Assembly: GCA_023425865.1 (NCBI GenBank)
Contig: JAFABV010000016.1
Location: 1 to 40,260 of the forward strand
Length of the DNA stretch: 40,260 nucleotides
Origin: Bacteroidota bacterium
GTDB taxonomy: Bacteria > Bacteroidota > Bacteroidia > Bacteroidales > Bacteroidaceae
Reading direction: 5' to 3'
Position 1 is the stretch's first letter, and the number at the start of each line of letters is the position of its first letter. Position numbers and translations under genes: made by a program. The notes beneath the pieces were generated by a model. The model saw nothing but the letters and a program-made list of their open reading frames with translations. It did no database searches and had not been told where the DNA came from. This document shows, one piece after another, positions 16,020-23,951 of this stretch.

Positions 16020-17564
16020 TTAATATTCTATTTCCCACAGGAAGAGGGCATGGGCGGGCATCGACTCGCCGGCATCTGAGCGGGTGCCTTGTGCCACAAC
16101 TTTTTTGAAGGTGTCGAGTGACATGCGGTGGCGCCCCACTTCTATCAACGTGCCTACAACGGCACGAACCATGTTGCGGAGAAAGCGGTTGGCGGCAATC
16201 TCAAAATACCAGGCCGTGGGGGAGGTTTGCACCCAATGGGCGACAGTGACATCGCAGAGTGTGGTCTTGTTGTCGCCCCCAGCCTTGCAAAATGCCTTGA
16301 AGTCGTCGACCTGCAGGAGCCACGCCGCCGCCTCATTCATCAGGGCGAAGTCGAGTTCCCAGTAGGTGAGCATGGAGTAATGGCGCAGGAAAGGGTCGCG
16401 CTGGGTATGCACGAAATAACGATAAGTGCGCCGTGTGGCAGAGAAACGGGCATGATGGTCTTGAGCCACCGGCTCTATCTTCTCGCAACTGATGTCGCGG
16501 GGCAGTACCCGGTTGAGCTTGTAGGCTAACTGTGGGGCATCGAGTGTGTGGTGCCAGTCGAAGTGGCAAACCATCTGCCGGGCGTGTACCCCGGCGTCGG
16601 TGCGCCCTGCTCCGGTCACCTCGATGTCTTTTCTAAGAATCAGCGACAGGCACTGCTGCAGTTTCTGCTGTACCGACATGCCGTTAGGCTGTATTTGCCA
16701 CCCGTGGTAGGCTGTGCCATCAAAGCTGATCCAAACGAAATAACGCTGTGGGTTATCGGTCTCAAATCGCACGTAGGCACGGTCGTCGAAAGACACATTG
16801 CCTGCCATGAGGCCTTTGGTGGCTTGAAATGTATTCAGCATAAACGGGTCATCATGAAGCTGCTTGGCCAGGGCCTCTTCGCTCTCTTGCAGCGTAGGCA
16901 TCAGGAATGGGTAGCCGTCGGAAGCCAATATCACGGTGGCTCCCCGTGGTACGGGGATGACCTTCACGGCGTGCAGAGCCACGGGAAAACCGTCGAGAAC
17001 GGCATAGTCGATATTTTCTCCTTGTAGATGGTCGAGCAGAAGGGGGATGATGGTATCCCGTGCATAGTCATGCACGAGCTGTCCGTCAGCCGAAATCATA
17101 TCGTGATGCAGCTCACGCATCTGCTGGAATCTCTCAGCTCGCTTTTGGGTGAGCGCCGCCTCATAAGGCTTGTCGTTGTGGTAAGCTATGCCATCAACCA
17201 TACATTGGCAGTCGCCAATCATCCATATCTGCTGTTTGGCACGGCTATAGACAATGGCGCTGGCACATAGTCGTTCTTGGGGGAACGCTTTGAGACGACT
17301 GTCATCTTCGGGATATTGGTCATGGATACGGCTGGTCATCTCCTCGCAGAAACGTTCCAAAGAAATGTCGGCAGGCATTTGGTTGATATACTCCTTGATC
17401 AAGGTCATGCACCAACGCCCGTTGCTCATGTCCTGGCGTAGGGTGTTGGGCGACTTGGCAGTACCGCCGTCGATGACCGCCACAAAGTGGTCGGTGATGA
17501 CGATGCCATCCTCGCAGTCGTCCTGCGAATGTTTGCCGATGAGGTTATGTTCTGTGATTATCAA
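16020..17564 (-). CDS. truA: PP2C-type phosphatase / TruA tRNA pseudouridine synthase fusion
   Basis: One continuous 514-aa frame holds two domains. Residues 1 to about 268 look like a PP2C phosphatase: VAVIDGGTAK (Asp32), MIGDCQCM (Asp118), VILASDGYPF (Asp216) and the closing SFDDRAYVRF (Asp260, Asp261) are the expected metal-binding positions in order. Residues of about 272-514 are a full TruA, which makes pseudouridine at positions 38-40 of tRNA anticodon arms: YFVWISFDGTAYHGWQIQPNG, then GAGRTDAGVHA with catalytic Asp323, then NRFLRNMVRAVVGTLIEVG. The linker is only a few residues. The start is TTG at 17564, because no in-frame ATG or GTG lies upstream before the ygiQ stop codon, and starting at the next Met would remove Asp32. 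An internal GTG at 16772 could yield free TruA. It is the last gene of a six-gene operon, 44 nt after ygiQ. Confidence 0.88.
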   Translation of the reverse strand: MIITEHNLIGKHSQDDCEDGIVITDHFVAVIDGGTAKSPNTLRQDMSNGRWCMTLIKEYINQMPADISLERFCEEMTSRIHDQYPEDDSRLKAFPQERLCASAIVYSRAKQQIWMIGDCQCMVDGIAYHNDKPYEAALTQKRAERFQQMRELHHDMISADGQLVHDYARDTIIPLLLDHLQGENIDYAVLDGFPVALHAVKVIPVPRGATVILASDGYPFLMPTLQESEEALAKQLHDDPFMLNTFQATKGLMAGNVSFDDRAYVRFETDNPQRYFVWISFDGTAYHGWQIQPNGMSVQQKLQQCLSLILRKDIEVTGAGRTDAGVHARQMVCHFDWHHTLDAPQLAYKLNRVLPRDISCEKIEPVAQDHHARFSATRRTYRYFVHTQRDPFLRHYSMLTYWELDFALMNEAAAWLLQVDDFKAFCKAGGDNKTTLCDVTVAHWVQTSPTAWYFEIAANRFLRNMVRAVVGTLIEVGRHRMSLDTFKKVVAQGTRSDAGESMPAHALFLWEIEY

Positions 17565-17608
17565 TGCTGTTGCTAATAAATGATTCGTACAACTACCTTC
17601 CCGAAAGG

Positions 17609-19609
17609 CTATCTTTTCTTTCCTCTTTTGGCTGCGGGGTGGAAGTTGGGATTGAACGATTTACGGCGCTGGTCCTTGGTGCGGTCGGTGGGCTGCACGG
17701 GATAAGCTTTTTGCCTACGTCCACCCAGCTCGGGCGAGCTGCCCACGGCTTTGGGGTCGTACTTTACCCGTCCGCGATAAGGTACGCCGTCGTATAGTTT
17801 CTTGATGAGTTCGGGATGCCCTATCCGCTTGAGTTCTTGTTCAATGGCCGGCCGTTCTTCTGGCTTGTACCAGAAGAAGAACTGACGTTGTGCCAGTTTC
17901 TGTTTGGGTGTCTTGGCACAATACACAGGCTCTAAGGTGTAAGGGTCGTAGCCCGTGTACCATGCCTCGGTGCTGACCGTCATGGGGGTAGGCGTAAAGT
18001 CTTGCACCTGTTCCAGCTGGAAGTTGAGGTTTTTGGTCTGTACGGCCAGGTCGGCCATATCTTCCTCACGACACGCCGGGTGACTGCTGATGAAGTAGGG
18101 GATAATCTGTTGGTTGAGACCTTCCTCCTTGTTGATTTTGTCGAATATGCGCTTGAACTCATAGAACAGCCCAAACGACGGTTTGCGCATTTGCTTGAGC
18201 ACCGTGTCGGAAGTATGCTCGGGGGCAACTTTCAGTCGGCCACTGACGTGTTTGGTAATCAACTCGCGAGTATACTGACGTGCCGCCTCATTGGTTTTCT
18301 CGTCTTTACTCTGATGGAGCAGAAGGTCGTAACGCACGCCGCTGCCAATGAAACTCTTCTTCACGCCGGGGAGGGCATCTACGGCACGATAGATGTCCAA
18401 CAGCATGGTATGGTCGGTATTGAGATTGGGGCAAATCTGGGGATGTATGCACGAGGGCCGCTTACACCGCTCACAAATTTTGAGATTGCGTCCTTTCATG
18501 CCGTACATGTTGGCAGAAGGTCCTCCCAAATCAGAGATATAACCCTTGAAGCCCTCCATCTCAGTTACCTGTTTGGCCTCGCGCAGAATGCTTTCCTTAG
18601 AGCGACTCGCCACAAACTTACCTTGGTGCGCGGAGATGGTGCAGAAGGAGCATCCGCCAAAGCACCCTCGGTGCATGTTGATGGAGAACTTGATCATCTC
18701 GTAGGCCGGAATGGTCTTACCTTTGTACTTGGGGTGAGGCATACGGGTAAAGGGCAGGTCAAAGGTGGCGTCAACTTCTTCGGTGGTCATCGGGGGGTAG
18801 GGAGGGTTTACTACAGCGTACAAGCCATCGACCGCCTGGAGCAGTCGGTTGGCGTGCATCTTGTTAGACTCTTCTTCGATGTGCCTGAAGTTCTCTGCCT
18901 GTGCTTTCTTGTCTTTGAGACATTCCTCATGCGAATGAAGCACAATATCTTGTTCGGTAATGCCTCCCGGAATATCGGCCTTGTTGCAAAGAAATACCGT
19001 CTGGGGGATGTCGTGGATGTCTTGAATGTTCCGTCCTTCCTCTAAAGCATGGCATAGCTGCAGCGTGTTGCGCTCGCCCATGCCATAGAGAATGATGTCG
19101 GCACCACTCTCACAAAGAATACTCTTCTTGAGTTTGTCCTGCCAATAGTCGTAGTGGGTGAGACGGCGCAGTGAGGCCTCAATGCCGCCAAGGGCTACCG
19201 GGACATCGGGGAAGATTTCCTTTAGTATCTTGGTATAGACAATGGAGGGATAGTCGGGGCGCAGGTCATGGCGGGCATCGGGACTATAGGCGTCCTCATG
19301 ACGCAGCCGGCGGTTGGCGGTATAGTGGTTGACCATGGAATCCATGGCACCCGGCGTGACACCAAAGAACAGGCGGGGACGCCCCAACTTCTTGAAGTCG
19401 CGGTAGTCACCATGCCAGTCGGGCTGTGGTACGATGGCTACACGGTAGCCTTGAGCCTCGAGCATACGTCCAATGACCGCTCCTCCAAAGGAAGGGTGGT
19501 CAACGTAGGCATCACCAGAAAAAAGGATTACATCCAGTTCGTCCCACCCCCGCAATTCGCACTCCTTGCGTGTGGTAGGGAGAAAGTCGGTAAGCTGATA
19601 TTGCGGCAT
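17609..19609 (-). CDS. ygiQ: YgiQ family radical SAM protein
   Basis: A 666-aa radical SAM protein of unknown reaction. The N-terminus contains ELDVILFSGDAYVDHPSFGG, a B12-binding-like fold common to this family. The [4Fe-4S] motif is RGCFGGCSFC, with Cys316, Cys320 and Cys323. A Cys-rich block follows (ERCKRPSCIHPQICPNL), and the end is Lys/Arg-rich. Length and motif order match the YgiQ family. The ATG directly follows the stop codon of the upstream small gene (TAAATG), so the two are translated together. The neighbouring TruA domain makes a link to RNA modification conceivable, but nothing in the sequence shows it. Confidence 0.93.
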   Translation of the reverse strand: MPQYQLTDFLPTTRKECELRGWDELDVILFSGDAYVDHPSFGGAVIGRMLEAQGYRVAIVPQPDWHGDYRDFKKLGRPRLFFGVTPGAMDSMVNHYTANRRLRHEDAYSPDARHDLRPDYPSIVYTKILKEIFPDVPVALGGIEASLRRLTHYDYWQDKLKKSILCESGADIILYGMGERNTLQLCHALEEGRNIQDIHDIPQTVFLCNKADIPGGITEQDIVLHSHEECLKDKKAQAENFRHIEEESNKMHANRLLQAVDGLYAVVNPPYPPMTTEEVDATFDLPFTRMPHPKYKGKTIPAYEMIKFSINMHRGCFGGCSFCTISAHQGKFVASRSKESILREAKQVTEMEGFKGYISDLGGPSANMYGMKGRNLKICERCKRPSCIHPQICPNLNTDHTMLLDIYRAVDALPGVKKSFIGSGVRYDLLLHQSKDEKTNEAARQYTRELITKHVSGRLKVAPEHTSDTVLKQMRKPSFGLFYEFKRIFDKINKEEGLNQQIIPYFISSHPACREEDMADLAVQTKNLNFQLEQVQDFTPTPMTVSTEAWYTGYDPYTLEPVYCAKTPKQKLAQRQFFFWYKPEERPAIEQELKRIGHPELIKKLYDGVPYRGRVKYDPKAVGSSPELGGRRQKAYPVQPTDRTKDQRRKSFNPNFHPAAKRGKKR

Positions 19610-19945
19610 TTAGTCGTTCACCTCCAATGTATCCACTTCGTCATCCTCACTTGTCCGCTTGCTCTTCCAATCGATGTAGAGCAAAACAAGCTGGTGTAGA
19701 CCGAAAGCTTTCATGTTACTATTGTAGATGACGTCGAGGCAAAGGTCTAATAAGTCCTTGTCGGTGCCGGTTTCAGATTCTAACATTGACCGGACGTTGA
19801 ACTTGAGCTTGTCGAGTACGTCTTCATCTACGATACCGTTGCTGTCGACGAGGTTACGCAAGAGGGCGTATCTGTCGATGGTCATGAGGTGGTTTTCAGT
19901 TACCTCAATACCCCTCGTACCAGAATGATTTGCTTGTATTTTCAT
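19610..19945 (-). CDS. Hypothetical protein, 111 aa
   Basis: I do not recognise the family. The ATG at 19945 is chosen because the sequence upstream (from 20020) overlaps the end of the preceding gene and looks non-coding; it leaves an 8-nt gap to that gene. The protein (MKIQANHSGTRGIEVTENHLM, then LRNLVDSNGIVDEDVLDKLK) is soluble, largely helical and acidic, with the C-terminus KRTSEDDEVDTLEVND. There is no signal peptide or Cys. Its stop codon abuts the ygiQ ATG, so the two are probably co-translated. That tight coupling is the only hint about its role. Confidence 0.8.
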   Translation of the reverse strand: MKIQANHSGTRGIEVTENHLMTIDRYALLRNLVDSNGIVDEDVLDKLKFNVRSMLESETGTDKDLLDLCLDVIYNSNMKAFGLHQLVLLYIDWKSKRTSEDDEVDTLEVND

Positions 19946-19953
19946 ATCGCTTA

Positions 19954-22860
19954 TTATTTGAGGATATACGTTAGTATGCCTTGCATCAGTCCTGCGCGCT
20001 TGGCAGGATCTGTGATACATTCAAAAGGAAATCCCATGGTGAACGACTTATAGTCGTTGCCTGCGTATGCCACTGCCGCTGAGGTGCCATTGCTGTAGAG
20101 CATAGCGCAGATGGCATTGCCTTGCGCGCTCAGCACGTCACTGCGCGTGGCGGCGTAGTGGTCTTCGTTCAGTTGACGGTAGAAATCAAATTCCACCCCA
20201 AGACCATTAGCGCCCGACAAAGTGTCGGTTCTCAACGATGCCGCATAGTCTACCTTCAGCGTATTGCTCAGCCATGTGGAGTCCGCGGAGTCTGTCATGT
20301 CTGACCCAAGGTAAGCGCCACTGACAAACAGCCGACCCCCTTGTTGGGTATATGCTGTCAGCCTACGTTGCATCGTGGCGGTGAACGACTTGTAGAACTT
20401 CATAGCGGTAGGTGTGTGCTTCTCCAGACCTAAGATGAGGTCGATGGCATCGTATTTTGAAGGATCGACCTTGCCCATTTCCACTGCTTGTGAAGAACAG
20501 CTCACCACGTTGTATGCATTTGAGGCAGCAATGGCCTGCGTGTGGGTTACGACGTAATTAAAATCGTTACCGGCAATAAACTGTCCCGCCAATTCATCGC
20601 CACCATATCCTAATCCGCTTTCGCTCTCAATGCCCATACGCGAACGGGTAAACACCTGCTGGCGACCGTTCCATCCGGCTGTAGTGCCGTAAGACACGCC
20701 GATGTCGCTGTCGAGATCAAATCCCTGACTGCTGCCATCATCGACCACGGCGGGTGCCGACAAACGGTGGAAGCCGTTGACCACAAGTATGGTTTTGCGT
20801 GCATTGGGCGCAATATATGTAGACACCACCTCTGAGGCAAAGCTTTCGCCGCCCCGATTGGCAGCGGCTACCTTGAAATTATATTGTACACCGGGCTCGA
20901 TGCTCATTGTAGTTGAGGTGCTGCTGATTTTCTGCCCATTGTCGAAGCCGCTCGTTCCTGTGGCTGTGTACAGTATATAATAGGTAGGTTTGGAGGTGGG
21001 TTCTTGTTCGTCATCTTGTGGATTCCAACTGATGCGTGCTTTGCCACCGTCAACCAACTCGACCGTGAGATTTTCTGGGGTTAGAGGGGTGATGACCGTG
21101 GCGCGCCCGTGCATGTCGTTGACATAGCGTACGATGGTTTTGTAGATCGAGCGAGCGAAGTCGAACTTGAAGTTTGGATCTTGGCCTCGGAGCATGTCAG
21201 GGAAATTCTGATGCGACATGGTCTCGAGGATTGCCGATGGTACTTCAGGCAGTCGGGTTTCTGAGTAATTTCTATCCCACAGGTACCGCCGTGCCCAGTC
21301 TTTGTATTTGTAGCTTAAATCTCGGGTGACGCCTGACAGCAGTTGGTCGGCGAATAATTTTGAAGCCATTCTCGATATTCCCGACGACAAACGTCCGTCG
21401 TTATAGTTGGTGGTGCAAATGGCCAAAGACCCAATGAGCCCTTTGCCGTCGTTGGCAAATCCGGCGTCGCTGTGTACGGCGAGCGACAGTTCGATGGGCA
21501 CCTGCTTGCCATCGAGTGTGGGCACGTATACCGACCCACCCGCCAGCCAGTTGAGCATGCGTGACCGTGTGTTGATGTCGTCGGAATAGTCGTCGGTACC
21601 TCCACGTCCTCCATAGACGTCATAGGGGGCGCCTGCCCACTGTGCATAGTAGCGTGCCCCTTCGAGTGCACGGGGATAGCCGCTCACCATGCTGCCCCGT
21701 GAGATATTACCCATGCCGCCACCGAAACGTACGGCATCAGCCGTAACGACGCCTTTCTTGTGACTCTGGTTGGTAAGCATCACACAGTTGTAGAGGTTGT
21801 CGCCTTTGTCGAAGTCGAATGTACCAAGGTACACCCATGTGCCACCGCCCATGCGCTGGTTGACCCTAAACTCAGTAGCTTGTCCTTTGTGAAAGACGAT
21901 ATAGTGTGCATCGTCTACACTGTTCTTGAGTGTTTGGTAGCTCACGTACACTGCATGTCGGCCCTCTTTGGCGAAGTTTGGCTGCCAAATGGTATAGGCC
22001 TTTCCGTCTTTCTTGTTGGCCTTGATCATGCGGGCACCTCCTGCAGTGAAAGGATTTTCCCCATCAACATACGGACCTGTGTGGGCACGAAATCCAGGTA
22101 AGCCCGTATCACTCCACGATTTGCCCTCAGCATACTCTTTATAGTTGCTGGCCGAAGCGTTGAGGCCTCCGTCCGGGTCTACCACATATTCCGATTTCTG
22201 CCAGTCGCGCTCTCTCGGGGTAAATACCACTGCGCCAGCCTTTTCGAGCATGGGAATAAGATATGGCACTACAATGGTCTGGGTAAACAAGTCTTCGGTA
22301 GTGCCAAAGAGGTTGGGACGTTGCCACTTCCAGCGTCCCTTGGTGTTGTCATAATATCTTCCGTGGGAAGCCCACAAGGCGATATGCCTGTCATAAAGGC
22401 CATGTGTGGGAGTCACCTGAGAGGACACATTGCTCACCCATGGTTGGTCATCGTAATCGATATTTCCCCACAAGGCATGGCCGGCATAGTCGTTGAGTCT
22501 ATGCCCCACAACATAGTTTTCGATCGGCATGCCATTGGTAATGACGCTAATCTTGAATTTGTTATAAGGTTTGGGTAAACAATGTTTGACCGCCTTGTAT
22601 ATCTTACCTACCTGCTTGTTGGTGAAATCTTGTTGGGCAAAATATTCATCGGTGACCACCATCACAGTCTTGTCTCGGTCGCTGATGAGCAGTTCCTTCA
22701 TGCGGGGCTGGATTTGAAATTCGGTATTCTTGGCGGTGTAGGTCATGAAATAACCGCGAAGTTCAGTTTCTGCCTTTAGCTTCAGCGTTTGGTTTTGCGC
22801 CACTATAGGGGATGTAACTGCCAGCAGTACGCCCAATATTCCCAGTCCTTGTTTCTTCAT
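19954..22860 (-). CDS. Secreted amidase-like protein with golvesin-like, FN3 and C-terminal domains
   Basis: This 968-aa exported protein belongs to a Bacteroidales family often labelled xanthan lyase or golvesin-domain protein. The signal peptide is MKKQGLGILGVLLAVTSPIVAQ. Residues of about 140-240 and 450-590 look like the two parts of an Amidase_3-like fold (ALWASHGRYYD; LAVHSDAG; AILETMSHQNFPDM). A golvesin-C-like beta domain lies between them at about 255-400 (AVYVSYQTLKNSVDDAHYIV). An FN3 domain follows at about 600-690. The last part (TILVVNGFHRL, YDAIDLILGLEKHTPT, GGRLFVSGAYLGSDM) looks like a flavodoxin/GATase-like fold. It may act on peptidoglycan in the periplasm or at the surface. 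ATG at 22860 overlaps the upstream stop codon (TGATG); a GTG one codon earlier is less likely. Confidence 0.8.
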   Translation of the reverse strand: MKKQGLGILGVLLAVTSPIVAQNQTLKLKAETELRGYFMTYTAKNTEFQIQPRMKELLISDRDKTVMVVTDEYFAQQDFTNKQVGKIYKAVKHCLPKPYNKFKISVITNGMPIENYVVGHRLNDYAGHALWGNIDYDDQPWVSNVSSQVTPTHGLYDRHIALWASHGRYYDNTKGRWKWQRPNLFGTTEDLFTQTIVVPYLIPMLEKAGAVVFTPRERDWQKSEYVVDPDGGLNASASNYKEYAEGKSWSDTGLPGFRAHTGPYVDGENPFTAGGARMIKANKKDGKAYTIWQPNFAKEGRHAVYVSYQTLKNSVDDAHYIVFHKGQATEFRVNQRMGGGTWVYLGTFDFDKGDNLYNCVMLTNQSHKKGVVTADAVRFGGGMGNISRGSMVSGYPRALEGARYYAQWAGAPYDVYGGRGGTDDYSDDINTRSRMLNWLAGGSVYVPTLDGKQVPIELSLAVHSDAGFANDGKGLIGSLAICTTNYNDGRLSSGISRMASKLFADQLLSGVTRDLSYKYKDWARRYLWDRNYSETRLPEVPSAILETMSHQNFPDMLRGQDPNFKFDFARSIYKTIVRYVNDMHGRATVITPLTPENLTVELVDGGKARISWNPQDDEQEPTSKPTYYILYTATGTSGFDNGQKISSTSTTMSIEPGVQYNFKVAAANRGGESFASEVVSTYIAPNARKTILVVNGFHRLSAPAVVDDGSSQGFDLDSDIGVSYGTTAGWNGRQQVFTRSRMGIESESGLGYGGDELAGQFIAGNDFNYVVTHTQAIAASNAYNVVSCSSQAVEMGKVDPSKYDAIDLILGLEKHTPTAMKFYKSFTATMQRRLTAYTQQGGRLFVSGAYLGSDMTDSADSTWLSNTLKVDYAASLRTDTLSGANGLGVEFDFYRQLNEDHYAATRSDVLSAQGNAICAMLYSNGTSAAVAYAGNDYKSFTMGFPFECITDPAKRAGLMQGILTYILK

Positions 22861-23414
22861 CACTGCTCTCCAATTAGAAAATTTTCAGGATATTTACCCT
22901 TAAACTTCGAGAAATACGTTTTGGTTTCTTTCATTTCTTTCTCGATGTCACCCGAAGGAATGTAGCTCTTGGTACATTCAATGTACTTCTTCTCATAGTC
23001 GACACCATAAAGCAGCACAGGAATCTGTGCCTTCAGCGCGATGTAATAAAATCCTTTCTTCCAGTCAGCATTGGGCGAACGAGTACCTTCGGGCGTGATA
23101 CATAGCCTGAAGTCTTTGCGTTTGAGTGCTTCCTCAGCCAGATTGTCGGTCATGCTGCTCTTCTTGGACCGATATACAGGAATGCCTCCCATGCGCAGGA
23201 ATATTGGGCCGAGTGGCCAGAAAAACCATTCCTTTTTCATGAGAAAGTTGATTTTCATGCCTTCGGCACGCATGTAAAGTTGGCCGATAAAGAAATCCCA
23301 ATTGCTGGTATGGGGAGCCAGACAGATGATGTATTTATCAGGGTGGTCGACAGTGACATGCTTCGTCCACCCCCAATTTTTATAGAGGAGCCAGTTGCAA
23401 AACTGCTTGATCAT
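22860..23414 (-). CDS. Lysophospholipid acyltransferase family protein (PlsC-like)
   Basis: The 184-aa protein has the acyltransferase motif HTSNWD (His35, Asp40), the FLRMGGIPVYRS block, and the acceptor-binding motif PEGTRSP. These are the standard blocks of the glycerol-phosphate acyltransferase family, which acylates lysophosphatidic acid or related lipids at the inner face of the membrane. It is shorter than canonical PlsC and has only a weakly hydrophobic N-terminus, as in many Bacteroidales members. The exact lipid substrate cannot be told from sequence. It is translationally coupled to the golvesin-domain gene downstream and is preceded by a 61-nt gap after the small hypothetical gene. 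Confidence 0.85.
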   Translation of the reverse strand: MIKQFCNWLLYKNWGWTKHVTVDHPDKYIICLAPHTSNWDFFIGQLYMRAEGMKINFLMKKEWFFWPLGPIFLRMGGIPVYRSKKSSMTDNLAEEALKRKDFRLCITPEGTRSPNADWKKGFYYIALKAQIPVLLYGVDYEKKYIECTKSYIPSGDIEKEMKETKTYFSKFKGKYPENFLIGEQ

Positions 23415-23475
23415 AGTTTAATGTTTATGTTGGTGCTACTGATTGTTATCCGTTTGTTTTCAGTAGCTTATATCG

Positions 23476-23748
23476 TTATCCTAAGGCACCTATCTGGTCA
23501 ATGATGTCTGATACCTGCTGGTTGAAGTCAGCGATGAGTTTTTGATAATAGAGCTTGGCTTTTATGCCAGGCTCGGGGTGTGAGATACGCTTTACAAAAT
23601 CATTGCGAACAACAATGATTGTCGAGAGTAGGGCATTGAGGTTTTCCTCGTTTTTTAATGAGCCATAGAGGGAGGCTGCCACGCTTTCGGCAAACAAATC
23701 GCTGCAAATGTAGTTGATGTTGCGTTTTAAATCTCTTTTTGTAGCCAT
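23476..23748 (-). CDS. Hypothetical protein, 90 aa
   Basis: First gene of the six-gene minus-strand operon. The ATG at 23748 gives MATKRDLKRNINYICSDLFAES, which looks like a true N-terminus. A longer in-frame reading from 23850 would run through the promoter and is rejected. The protein is helical and soluble, with a basic N-terminus and the end DFNQQVSDIIDQIGALG. I have an impression that similar short proteins beginning with KRDLKRNINYIC occur in other Bacteroidales, but no function is known to me. A promoter lies 47 nt upstream. Confidence 0.8.
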   Translation of the reverse strand: MATKRDLKRNINYICSDLFAESVAASLYGSLKNEENLNALLSTIIVVRNDFVKRISHPEPGIKAKLYYQKLIADFNQQVSDIIDQIGALG

Positions 23749-23795
23749 AGCCGTATCTTTTATAAGTTTACTGGTCTTTATTTTAATTTCAATTC

Positions 23796-23825
23796 CAAAG
23801 ATAGGAAAAAAAGTGGAAAGGCAAG
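23796..23825 (-). promoter_or_regulatory. Promoter of the six-gene ygiQ-truA operon
   Basis: On the minus strand CTTG (23825-23822), 18 bp spacer, TATCTTTG (23803-23796). It faces away from the pfp promoter in the same 200-bp spacer. Confidence 0.7.
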
Positions 23826-23897
23826 CGCGGCAGCTAAAAAAATGTTTCAAAAAGATGTTTTCTTTCTCATTTGCTTCACCATCTCGCTGAAAAGCCG

Positions 23898-23905
23898 TAA
23901 ATTTG
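23898..23905 (+). promoter_or_regulatory. -7 box of the pfp promoter
   Basis: TAAATTTG matches TAnnTTTG exactly, 46 nt before the pfp ATG. The nearest TTTG (23870-23873) is 24 bp upstream, a longer spacing than usual, so the -33 element is uncertain. Confidence 0.6.
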
Positions 23906-23951
23906 CATGTATAAGAGTTCTATTCATTAAACATAATTTTAAGCAAGAAAA

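Noticed and set aside
18002..19045. 347-codon frame antisense to ygiQ
   Set aside because: It is long, but it mirrors the radical SAM gene, whose motifs are clear; there is no independent start context or family match.
23749..23850. Extended N-terminus of the 90-aa hypothetical protein
   Set aside because: The extension covers the promoter box at 23796-23803 and has no conserved character.
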